DNA from: Chloroflexota bacterium
Lineage (GTDB): Bacteria; Chloroflexota; Dehalococcoidia; Dehalococcoidales; RBG-16-60-22
Direction of reading: 5' to 3'
DNA length: 15,233 nucleotides
NCBI GenBank assembly: GCA_022574315.1
Contig: JACZSH010000023.1
Coordinates: 1 to 15,233 of the forward strand
The stretch's first letter is position 1; each line of letters starts with the position of its first letter. Below the pieces are notes generated by a model. It worked only from the letters and a program-made list of their open reading frames with translations. It searched no databases and was not told the DNA's origin. Positions 4,637-11,434 of this stretch are shown piece by piece. The position numbers and the translations under genes are program-made.

Positions 4637-6784
4637 CTACTCTTCGTCAATTCCGTCATCCTGGGCCTCGGTATTTTCCGCAGGCTGCCCGGTTGATTTG
4701 GTCTCATACATCCGGGCCAGGAAATCCAGACGGGCTTCGATTTTCTCTCTGCCTTTGGAAACTCGGGTCTTTTTCTTTTCCGCGACATTAGTTTTTTCGG
4801 CTTTATTTATGGCGTCTTCAAAGGCTTTCAGGGACTCCTCCGCCGAAGTTTCGTCCGGTTCGCCCGCGGTTTCTGTCGATTCCATTATTTCAGCTGCTTC
4901 TTCTTTTATTTCCGTGGCCTGGCCGATGGCTCTTTCAAAGGCTTTAAGAGACGATTCGGCGGCCTCTCTGGCCAGTTTACCGGTTGCTTCGACCCGGTTT
5001 ATGGCTTCTTCAAAGGCTTTTATGGACACCGCCGCCGCTTCTCTGGCGACTTTAGCCGCCGCTTCCGTTGCCTGCTGGGCGGCTTTCACCGTCGTCGTCG
5101 CCGCCTCCCGGGCAGCTTTGGCCGAGGCGTCGGTAGCGGTCCTGGTTTCCTTACTGATGGCTTCAGTCCGGCTTATGGCATCGGCAAAGTTCTTGGCCGA
5201 GGTCTCGGCTGCCTCCCGGGCAGTTTTAGTTACCAACCGAGTAGCTTCCCTGACCGCTTTCTGTGACGCCTCGGTTGTTTCCCGGATGGTCCGGCCTATT
5301 TCCTCGGCGCGACTTATGGCTTCCCGGGACGCCTGTGAGGCAGTCTCGGACGCCTCTTTAGCCGTCTTGATTGCTTCTTGAACTGCTTCCACGGCTGAAT
5401 TAGCCAGAGAATCGGCCGTTTCCCGGGCCTCCAGGCTTATTTTTTCCGCCTGGCTGATGGCGCCCTGCGAGGCTCTGGTGGATTGCTCAGCCGCGTCCTG
5501 TGCCGTCTTTATCGCTTCGTCACTGGCTTCCTGTGCCGCCTTGGCGGAGGCACTGGTTGTTTCCAGAGTTGTCTGGCATACTTCTTCTACCCGGCTTATC
5601 GCTTCTTGAGAGGCGATGACCGACGTTGCTGACACTTCTTGCGCCGTTTTCACGGACGTCTGGGCAGTCTCCTGAGCCTCCTGACTTCTGGTCTCTACTC
5701 TGGCGATAGCTTCCCCAAAAGATCTGGTCAGCGTTTCAATGGCGGCTTTAACCTGGCTGCCTATCTCTTCCGTCTTGCTTATCGCTTCCCGTGACGCCCG
5801 CGTAGATTCCACGGCGGCTTCCCGGGCAATTCTGGCTGACGTCTCCGCCGCCATTTTAGTTTCCCGGTTTAGTGCCCCCACAGTACTTATGGCCTCTTTG
5901 GTAGCTTGTGTGGAGGCTCCGGCCGCTTTTTTTATTTCCTTACTTACTTCTTCTACCCGCCGCATGACTTCTTGAGAAGTCCTTAACGAAGTTTCGGCGA
6001 CCTCCCGGGCATCCCGGCTTATCAATTCGGCTTTCTGGGCCATTTCCCGAGTGGCTTTTCCCGACGCGTCCGCCGTTTCCTTGGTTATCTGACTGGTTCT
6101 TTCGGCTTTACTGGCCGCTTCTCTGGCTTCCCGGACCGAAATATCGGCCGCTTCCCTGGCCTCTTTACTCGCTTTTTCCGCTCTACTGACCGCTCCCCTC
6201 GCCGTTTTTATCGAAATCTCGGCGGCTTCTCTGGCCAGTTTCCCGGCTTCCTCAGCTTTTTTCAGTTCTTCACCAGCCGTCCGGGCTGATGATGCGGCCA
6301 ACTCTTTAGCCTGGGCGCTCATCTCACCCACCCGGTTCAATCCTTCTTGCGAGGCCACAAAGGACGCTTCGGCCGCTTCCATCGCTTCCCGGCTCGTTTC
6401 TTCGGCGCGGCCAATTGCTTCCTGGAATTTCCTAGTTATCGTCCGGGCAGCTTCTTTGGGCACCCTGGCTGATTCCTCAGCCCGGCTAATCGCCTCCTGG
6501 GCAACTTTAATGGATGCTTCAGCCGCTTCCCTGGCTTCGCTACAGACTTTATTGGCCCGGTCTACAGCTTGCTGGGCGGCCCCGGCTGACATTTCAGCCG
6601 CTTTCTTCGCCTTTTTACCAATTGCCTCCGCACGGTCTATTGACTCCTGGGCAGCCTTGGTCGATGCTTCCGCCGCTTCCCTGGCAGCCTGACTCAGCTT
6701 TTCAGCCTCAGCGACCGCTTTTTCAAAGGCGCCGATATCGTGTTCTGTATCGTCAATCAGATCGCGGGGTACTTCTTTAGCCAT
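4637..6784 (-). CDS. Large alanine-rich repeat coiled-coil protein (715 aa), unknown function
   Basis: No known family was recognised. After a 33-residue N-terminus the protein consists of 19 consecutive helical units (34-629) of the type AREAAEASIKVAQEAISRAE plus five residues. It ends with an 86-residue tail holding another KAFEDAI helix, a basic patch (KKKTRVSKGREK) and an acidic end (DDGIDEE). It contains no Trp, only two Cys, no signal peptide and no membrane segment. A continuous helix of some 600 residues would span roughly 90 nm. The start is ATG 6784, preceded by AGAGGT at 6796-6791 (6-base spacing). An upstream in-frame start at 6835 would lie before the predicted transcription start and is rejected. 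It is divergent from the second tubulin-like gene and precedes the small coiled-coil gene. Besides a filament-associated role, LEA-like stress proteins and amphipathic surface-binding helices also use 11-residue periodicity. Confidence 0.85.
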   Translation of the reverse strand: MAKEVPRDLIDDTEHDIGAFEKAVAEAEKLSQAAREAAEASTKAAQESIDRAEAIGKKAKKAAEMSAGAAQQAVDRANKVCSEAREAAEASIKVAQEAISRAEESARVPKEAARTITRKFQEAIGRAEETSREAMEAAEASFVASQEGLNRVGEMSAQAKELAASSARTAGEELKKAEEAGKLAREAAEISIKTARGAVSRAEKASKEAREAADISVREAREAASKAERTSQITKETADASGKATREMAQKAELISRDAREVAETSLRTSQEVMRRVEEVSKEIKKAAGASTQATKEAISTVGALNRETKMAAETSARIAREAAVESTRASREAISKTEEIGSQVKAAIETLTRSFGEAIARVETRSQEAQETAQTSVKTAQEVSATSVIASQEAISRVEEVCQTTLETTSASAKAAQEASDEAIKTAQDAAEQSTRASQGAISQAEKISLEARETADSLANSAVEAVQEAIKTAKEASETASQASREAISRAEEIGRTIRETTEASQKAVREATRLVTKTAREAAETSAKNFADAISRTEAISKETRTATDASAKAAREAATTTVKAAQQATEAAAKVAREAAAVSIKAFEEAINRVEATGKLAREAAESSLKAFERAIGQATEIKEEAAEIMESTETAGEPDETSAEESLKAFEDAINKAEKTNVAEKKKTRVSKGREKIEARLDFLARMYETKSTGQPAENTEAQDDGIDEE
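4898..6685 (-). repeat. Nineteen tandem helical units of 25+11n residues
   Basis: Residues 34-629 divide with no leftover residues into units starting at the A/T-R/K-E-x-A-type motif. Units 1-11 and 13 and 19 are 25 residues; units 12 and 14 are 36; units 15, 16 and 17 are 47; unit 18 is 58. Each length is 25 plus 0, 1, 2 or 3 times 11. A 25-residue unit reads as an 11-residue block (AREAAEASxKx type) plus a 14-residue block (xQEAIxRAEExSRE type); the longer units insert extra 11-residue blocks such as TAREAAETSAK. At DNA level the basic period is 75 bases with 33-base increments. Confidence 0.9.
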
Positions 6785-6806
6785 CCTAATACCTCTTGGT
6801 TTACTT

Positions 6807-6835
6807 ATTCTAATATAGGTCAAATTGTTTTTCAA
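6807..6835 (-). promoter_or_regulatory. Sigma70-type promoter of the coiled-coil genes
   Basis: On the minus strand TTGAAA (6835-6830) and TAGAAT (6812-6807) are 17 bases apart. The expected transcription start near 6800 gives a leader of about 16 bases carrying AGAGGT before ATG 6784. This fits the chosen start codon. Confidence 0.7.
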
Positions 6836-6862
6836 TACTTATTTTGGGACTCCCCTAAAAGA

Positions 6863-6892
6863 TTGACAATACCCTGGCAGTATGTATACAAT
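6863..6892 (+). promoter_or_regulatory. Sigma70-type promoter of the second tubulin-like gene
   Basis: TTGACA at 6863-6868 is followed by TACAAT at 6887-6892 (18-base spacer) or TATACA at 6885-6890 (16-base spacer). A strong GAGGTGAG ribosome-binding site at 6912-6919 precedes ATG 6922. Its -35 box is only 27 bases from the -35 box of the divergent coiled-coil promoter. The 9-base palindrome GGGACTCCC (6846-6854) lies between them. Confidence 0.7.
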
Positions 6893-6921
6893 TAACGAAA
6901 ATATAACTATTGAGGTGAGAG

Positions 6922-8094
6922 ATGAAACTGGTAGTTGTCGGTTTTGGGCAGTGCGGCGGAAGGGTTGCTGATGAGTTTTGCAGGCTAAATAAGACGGCGC
7001 GCAGTCGCCGCGGCATAGAAATAATTACCGGAACTTACGCGGTTAATACTGATGCGGCCGACTTGAGCGGACTGACCAGTATCCAGCGCGGCTACCAGCA
7101 CCGCATTCTCATCGGCAGCCGTAAAACCGGCGGCCACGGCGTGGGGAAGATAAACGAGCTTGGAGCGGAGATAGCCAGAGAAGACGCCGATAAGGTGATA
7201 GATGCCATCCGGTCCACCAAGAGGTTCTTTGAGACGGACGCTTTCTTATTAATCGCCAGCGCTGCGGGCGGCACCGGTTCCGGTGCGATTGCGGTGATGT
7301 CACAACAGATAAAAGAGCGTTATGCCGACAAACCGATATATAACCTTATCGTCCTGCCCTTTGAGCATGAAGAAACTACCGAGGACCGCACGGTATACAA
7401 CACCGCTACCTGCCTGAAGTCATGTTACTCGGTGGCCGATGCCGTGTTCCTGGTGGATAACCAGCGATTCGTCCGCAAAGATTCATCAATCAAAGGAAAT
7501 CTGGCCAAGATTAACAGCATGATTGCGGAGCCGTTTTACAACCTGCTCTGTGCCGGCGAAGAGAAAAAGCCCAAGTACATTGCCTCAAAAGTACTCGATG
7601 CCGGAGATATCATACAGACGCTGGTCGGCTGGACGGTAATCGGCTACGGCAAAGCCGACATCCCGCTGTTCAGATTCCCCCGTGACCGCAGCGATTTCCG
7701 GAAGAAAGGCAACGAAACATTAAAAGGCATCCAGACTATGGATGAGGCCATCAGCGAATTATCCCTCAAGTGCAACCCGGTAGATGCCCGGAGAGCGCTG
7801 TATCTCCTTTCCGGACCGTCCAAAGAGATGAGTATGGACCTGTCTAAAGCGCTGGGGGACTACATGAGAGATATTGCCCCCGAGGCGATGATAAGAAATG
7901 GTGATTATCCCCGGGAGAGAGGCATCCTGGATGTCACCGTTATCCTCTCCGAGCTGAGTGACCTGGAAAAGGTCAGGGGATACTACACCAAATCGACCGA
8001 CCTTATCCCCGAATTCAAGAGACGACAGGAAGAGACGGAGATCAAACTCAAGGCGATCGAAGAGACCTCAAAGGATATCCCTTCACTATTATAG
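6922..8094 (+). CDS. FtsZ/tubulin-family GTPase, paralog 2
   Basis: 390-residue paralog of the GTPase at 2804-3979, about 70% identical over its full length by hand alignment. The nucleotide-binding elements are the same: T1 GFGQCGGRV (7-15), NTDAADL, GSRKTGGHGVGK, G-box SAAGGTGSGA (113-122), VDNQRF, and T7-type VLDAGD with the D-x-x-D acidic pair. It also ends in KDIPSLL. The clearest difference from paralog 1 is the loop after GYGK (residues 245-271), where sequence and length differ: the ADIPLFRFPRDRS part replaces a more basic stretch. It has its own promoter, divergent from the coiled-coil operon, and a strong terminator after the stop, so it forms a single-gene transcript. Duplication with retained catalytic residues suggests two active subunits, either co-polymerising or separately regulated. 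The function is not established. Confidence 0.9.
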   Translation: MKLVVVGFGQCGGRVADEFCRLNKTARSRRGIEIITGTYAVNTDAADLSGLTSIQRGYQHRILIGSRKTGGHGVGKINELGAEIAREDADKVIDAIRSTKRFFETDAFLLIASAAGGTGSGAIAVMSQQIKERYADKPIYNLIVLPFEHEETTEDRTVYNTATCLKSCYSVADAVFLVDNQRFVRKDSSIKGNLAKINSMIAEPFYNLLCAGEEKKPKYIASKVLDAGDIIQTLVGWTVIGYGKADIPLFRFPRDRSDFRKKGNETLKGIQTMDEAISELSLKCNPVDARRALYLLSGPSKEMSMDLSKALGDYMRDIAPEAMIRNGDYPRERGILDVTVILSELSDLEKVRGYYTKSTDLIPEFKRRQEETEIKLKAIEETSKDIPSLL

Positions 8095-8115
8095 CCGGGT
8101 AATACCGAACCCCTG

Positions 8116-8168
8116 CCAGCTTTACCACCGTAAGTAGTTCGCCACGGAACGGTAAAGCTGGTTTTTTT
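8116..8168 (+). terminator. Intrinsic terminator after the second tubulin-like gene
   Basis: CCAGCTTTACC (8116-8126) pairs perfectly with GGTAAAGCTGG (8151-8161), an 11-bp stem, followed by seven T (8162-8168). The 24-base loop contains a possible inner CCGT/ACGG stem. It separates the filament island from dnaX. Confidence 0.92.
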
Positions 8169-8245
8169 ATGACCCGCCGGTCAACGCCGCCCGGAACTGG
8201 TTCTTTCGGCGGGCAAAATTGCTAGAAACACCCTCCCGTTTAAGG

Positions 8246-8251
8246 TATAAT
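8246..8251 (+). promoter_or_regulatory. Perfect -10 box immediately upstream of dnaX
   Basis: TATAAT lies only 7 bases before ATG 8259, so transcription would begin at or next to the start codon, giving a leaderless or nearly leaderless mRNA. The -35 region is poor: TAGAAA at 8223-8228 has a 17-base spacing. No strong ribosome-binding site is present apart from AAGGG at 8252-8256, which would hardly be transcribed. Confidence 0.5.
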
Positions 8252-8258
8252 AAGGGAA

Positions 8259-9911
8259 ATGACTTCTCAGGTCTTTTACCGGAAATGGCGCCCTCAAACC
8301 CTAGCCGATGTGGTTGGGCAGGAACAGGTAACCCGTACCCTGCATAATGCCTTGAGCCAGGGGCAGATTTCCCATGCCTACCTCTTCTGCGGACCCCGGG
8401 GTACCGGCAAGACCAGTACCGGGCGTATCCTGGCCAAGGCGGTCAACTGCCTGACCAATGATGGTAAAGGTGAGCCGTGTAATACCTGTGCCGTGTGCCA
8501 GGCCATAACCGCAGGGGCTGCCCTGGATGTAATCGAAGTGGATGCGGCCAGTAACCGGGGTATTGACGAAATCCGTGACCTGAGGGAAAAGGTCGCCTAC
8601 GCTCCCAACCAGACGCGTTACAAAGTTTATATTATCGATGAAGTCCATATGCTGACGAAAGAAGCCTCCAATGCCCTGCTCAAGACCCTGGAGGAACCCC
8701 CGCCGCATGTTATCTTCATCCTGGCCACGACGGAGGCCCATAAGGTTCTACCCACCCTCCTTTCGAGATGCCAGCGTTTCGATTTCCGGCGCATCTCCCA
8801 GACCGACGTGGTGACCAAGCTGGCCGGTATCTGCAGTTCAGAGGGTATCAAGGTTGATTCGGAGGCATTACGGCTAATTGCCCGGGCGACTACCGGCAGC
8901 CTGCGTGATGCCGAGAACCTGCTGCAACAACTGACTACCTACTACGGTTCTGAAGTTGGACTGTCTCAAACACAGAGTCTGCTGGGTATCACCGGGGACT
9001 GGCGAGCCAGGGAACTGGTCAAGCACATTGTCAATAACGACGTCTCCGCCGGCATAGCCACCATTAACGCGGTCAATAATGACGGACTCGACTTACGCCA
9101 GTTCAACCGGGAGCTGGTAGAGTACCTGAGAGGGCTGCTGCTGATAAAAACCGGCTCCGATGGCGCCATAGACTTTCCGGTGGAAGATATTGCCGAGTTA
9201 AAGGAGCTGGCGACGAACGCTTCCCTTTCCCGGATAATACAGGCAATCAAGCTCTTTGGCCAGCTCGAAGCCAGCCTTGACGGCTACTCCACGCTCCCTC
9301 TAGAGCTGGCCCTGGTGGACTGCAGTTTATCGGCCGTCGAGGAAAAAGTTATTCCCAGGGAGAAACCCGCTTCTCATCAGCCGTCAGCGGCGGCCAGCCA
9401 ATCGACCGCATCACCCCACCCCAGACAATCTACGCCCAGACAGGAAGCGGTTGAGGAGACGAAAGCAGAGCAAAATCCGGTAAAACCGGAGCCGGAAACC
9501 CGGGAACCGGTTACCGTCTTTTCGAAGGATAAGCCGGTTGAAGAGTCCACAACAGAGACCAGGGAAGCAACCCCAACGGCTCTAAGCAGTGAAATTGAAC
9601 AGCTGAGGAAACACTGGCGTCAGGTCATCACCGATGCACCACCGGATATAAGCCGAACCCCGGCGGCGGCTTTGCTCCGCAGTGCCCGCCCCAGTGCTCT
9701 GGAAGGAGATATCCTGGTGTTATCTTTCCGATACCCTCTGCATAAAGAAAACATGGAAAAGCCGGACAATCAGCAGATTGCCGAAAAAATCATCAGCAGT
9801 TTCCTGGGGCGTGCCTGCCGCCTGCGATGCGTCCATGAACCAGAGGCCAACCACCTGGTAGAGGAAGCATTGAAAATAGGCGCCCAGATTATAGACACGG
9901 AGGAACCATGA
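8259..9911 (+). CDS. dnaX: DNA polymerase III subunit gamma/tau
   Basis: Clamp-loader ATPase that loads the beta clamp and organises the replisome. In the 550 residues the AAA+ domain shows Walker A GPRGTGKTS (45-53), the zinc-binding Cys64, Cys74, Cys77 and Cys80, the Walker B/DExx motif IIDEVHML (125-132), and the arginine-bearing SRC motif (169-171). The collar domain follows to about 355. A Pro/Glu/Lys-rich linker (about 370-440) leads to a C-terminal domain (about 445-540) like the tau-type tail. The length is that of a full tau-like product. A 5-A run at 9343-9347 near the end of the collar is not a classical slippery heptamer, so I see no basis for a programmed gamma frameshift. Its TGA overlaps the ATG of ybaB, implying translational coupling. 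Confidence 0.97.
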   Translation: MTSQVFYRKWRPQTLADVVGQEQVTRTLHNALSQGQISHAYLFCGPRGTGKTSTGRILAKAVNCLTNDGKGEPCNTCAVCQAITAGAALDVIEVDAASNRGIDEIRDLREKVAYAPNQTRYKVYIIDEVHMLTKEASNALLKTLEEPPPHVIFILATTEAHKVLPTLLSRCQRFDFRRISQTDVVTKLAGICSSEGIKVDSEALRLIARATTGSLRDAENLLQQLTTYYGSEVGLSQTQSLLGITGDWRARELVKHIVNNDVSAGIATINAVNNDGLDLRQFNRELVEYLRGLLLIKTGSDGAIDFPVEDIAELKELATNASLSRIIQAIKLFGQLEASLDGYSTLPLELALVDCSLSAVEEKVIPREKPASHQPSAAASQSTASPHPRQSTPRQEAVEETKAEQNPVKPEPETREPVTVFSKDKPVEESTTETREATPTALSSEIEQLRKHWRQVITDAPPDISRTPAAALLRSARPSALEGDILVLSFRYPLHKENMEKPDNQQIAEKIISSFLGRACRLRCVHEPEANHLVEEALKIGAQIIDTEEP

Positions 9912-10213
9912 ACAAGTTTATGCTACAGCAAGCCCAGAAACTCCAGGCCCAGCTGATGAAAGCCCAGGAAGAGTTAAAAGACCTCAGTATAGAAGCCAGT
10001 TCCGGCGGCGGTGCCGTCACCGTCACCGTAAACGGCCAGCAGGAAATACAATCGGTAAAAATATCCCCGGAGGTGGTCAGCCAGGAAGACGTGGAGCTTC
10101 TCGAAGACCTGGTACTGACGGCGGTAAGTGAAGCCATCGCCAAGTCCCGGGAAGCGGCTGCCGAACACCTCGGGGGGCTGACCGGTGGTCTCAATATCCC
10201 GGGATTGACTTGA
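9908..10213 (+). CDS. ybaB: YbaB/EbfC family nucleoid-associated protein
   Basis: Small DNA-binding protein of 101 residues, usual for the family. It begins with a helical MLQQAQKLQAQLMKAQEELK segment, followed by the beta stretch GGGAVTVTVNGQQEIQSVKI and a C-terminal helix AVSEAIAKSREAAAEHLGGL. Family members form dimers that bind DNA and coat the nucleoid. The start overlaps the dnaX stop as ATGA, and recR begins 22 bases downstream. This dnaX-ybaB-recR order is widespread in bacteria and supports the call. Confidence 0.95.
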   Translation: MNKFMLQQAQKLQAQLMKAQEELKDLSIEASSGGGAVTVTVNGQQEIQSVKISPEVVSQEDVELLEDLVLTAVSEAIAKSREAAAEHLGGLTGGLNIPGLT

Positions 10214-10235
10214 GCAAGCAGAGGGAGAGCGGTAA

Positions 10236-10847
10236 TTGAACGATAATCTGACCCCGGACAAAGACGCCATCAACCAGCTAATCCATGAATTTAACAAGCT
10301 GCCCGGCATCGGCCCGAAAAGCGCCCAGCGGGTCACCTATTTTCTGATGCGCGCCTCCGAAGAAGAAGCCAGGCTCCTTGCCGAGGCGATCTTCTCGCTG
10401 AAGCAGAATATCAGGCTGTGCTCGGTTTGCTGTAATGTCACCGAGTCCGACCCCTGCCCCACCTGCCGCAATGACGGGCGCGAACGCAGCCAGATTTGCA
10501 TCGTGGAGCAGCCCCAGGACATCCTTGCCCTGGAGCACACCGGCATTTACAAGGGACTCTACCACGTACTGCACGGCGCCATCTCGCCTACCGAAGGCGT
10601 GGGGGCCGACGACGTAAGAATCAGAGAGCTGCTGGACCGCCTCCAGGATGATTCCGTTAAAGAGGTCATTTTAGCCACCAATACCACTCTCGAAGGAGAA
10701 CAGACGGCGCTCTACCTCAACCGCCTGATTGCTCCCCTGGGAATAAGAGTCACCCGCCTTGCCCGCGGACTGCCTTTCGGCACGGAGCTGGAATACGCCG
10801 ATGACGTTACCCTGACCAGAGCCATTGAGGGCAGGCAGGAGTTTTAA
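10236..10847 (+). CDS. recR: Recombination mediator protein RecR
   Basis: RecR acts with RecO to load RecA on SSB-coated DNA at gaps. The 203 residues match the family length. It has the helix-hairpin-helix-like LPGIGPKSAQR (22-32), a zinc finger with Cys62, Cys65, Cys74 and Cys77 (C-x2-C-x8-C-x2-C), a Toprim domain starting at CIVEQPQDILALE (88-100) with HGAISPTEGVGADD (113-126), and the ending RLARGLPFGTELEYADDVT. The start is a TTG at 10236, with GAGGGAG at 10221-10227 eight bases upstream. No in-frame ATG occurs before the conserved PGIG segment. It is the third gene of the dnaX cluster, and recO follows one gene later. Confidence 0.96.
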   Translation: MNDNLTPDKDAINQLIHEFNKLPGIGPKSAQRVTYFLMRASEEEARLLAEAIFSLKQNIRLCSVCCNVTESDPCPTCRNDGRERSQICIVEQPQDILALEHTGIYKGLYHVLHGAISPTEGVGADDVRIRELLDRLQDDSVKEVILATNTTLEGEQTALYLNRLIAPLGIRVTRLARGLPFGTELEYADDVTLTRAIEGRQEF

Positions 10848-10905
10848 TCTTCGCCCAGAGATTACGGATATGAAAAATCTCCGGCAGTGACCCAGGGGCA
10901 AGCGC

Positions 10906-10938
10906 CGGTTCGCCAGGCAAGAACCGTCCTCACGAGGA
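10906..10938 (+). other. Two abutting hairpins in the leader of the lipoprotein gene
   Basis: CGGTTC (10906-10911) pairs with GAACCG (10921-10926) around a 9-base loop. It is followed directly by TCCT-CACG-AGGA (10927-10938). Neither is followed by a T-run. The recR-lipoprotein interval (10848-10961, 114 bases) is long for this otherwise compact cluster. I could not match the structure to a known riboswitch class. Confidence 0.35.
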
Positions 10939-10961
10939 CAGCACCAAGATGGGAGACGACG

Positions 10962-11432
10962 ATGAAACATTTTCTTGCTTTTACAATCATTACCATCACC
11001 TTAGCCACCGCCGGCATCAGCTGCGCCAGTCCACCGCCACCAGCCACCGAGCCGGCAGCGCCACCGCCGGTAGTATCGCACGGTGGCCCGGTTACCGATT
11101 ACGTCAGCCTGTTCGACAACCTGCGCGCCGCCGGAGCGAGCGTTGTCCCTGCCGGAGACATATCCCAGCCGTTCTTTTCGGTCACCGGAAATGCAATTAC
11201 CGTCGACGGCGAGAATGTACAGGTATTTGAATATGCCGATAACGAAGAGGCTGAAGCCCAGGCCGCTCTCGTTTCCCCGGATGGCAGCTCCATCGGGACT
11301 ACCATGGCAAGCTGGATAGCGCCGCCACACTTTTACCGGGCCGGGAAGATAATCGTGTTGTATGTCGGTGATGACACCACGTTAATCAACGTACTGGAAA
11401 GCGTTATGGGTCCCCAATTTGCCGGCAGGTAA
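10962..11432 (+). CDS. Small predicted secreted or lipoprotein of unknown function
   Basis: The protein of 156 residues has a short basic N-terminus (MKH), a hydrophobic stretch (about 4-18) and a GISC site (Cys21), suggesting a lipoprotein signal; the -3 Gly makes the lipobox imperfect. A Pro-rich linker (23-37) follows. The rest is a compact globular domain with FFSVTGNAITVDGENVQVFEY-type strands, SPDGSSIGTTM, APPHFYRAGKIIVLYVG and a final MGPQFAGR. I recall similar uncharacterised lipoproteins but know no assigned function. ATG 10962 is chosen over the in-frame 10887 because GGGAG lies at 10951-10955 and the signal sequence begins here. recO starts 2 bases after its stop, so the two are coupled. 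No repair role can be claimed from the neighbourhood. Confidence 0.8.
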   Translation: MKHFLAFTIITITLATAGISCASPPPPATEPAAPPPVVSHGGPVTDYVSLFDNLRAAGASVVPAGDISQPFFSVTGNAITVDGENVQVFEYADNEEAEAQAALVSPDGSSIGTTMASWIAPPHFYRAGKIIVLYVGDDTTLINVLESVMGPQFAGR

Positions 11433-11434
11433 TA

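Noticed and set aside
4617..5381. Long plus-strand open frame (254 codons) opposite the large coiled-coil gene
   Set aside because: It is Ser/Ala-rich sequence produced by reading the antisense of the repetitive Ala/Glu codons; it has no ribosome-binding site or family resemblance.
4898..6685. 75-base periodicity suggesting a CRISPR array or DNA satellite
   Set aside because: The period is a codon-level protein repeat in one open frame; the DNA units are diverged, and there are no unique spacers between identical repeats.
6785..6835. Upstream start of the large coiled-coil protein (17 extra residues)
   Set aside because: The extension overlaps the predicted promoter and lacks a ribosome-binding site, whereas ATG 6784 has AGAGGT at ideal spacing.
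9343..9347. Possible programmed frameshift site in dnaX
   Set aside because: Only five A are present and the reading frame around them does not fit the X-XXY-YYZ slippery heptamer.
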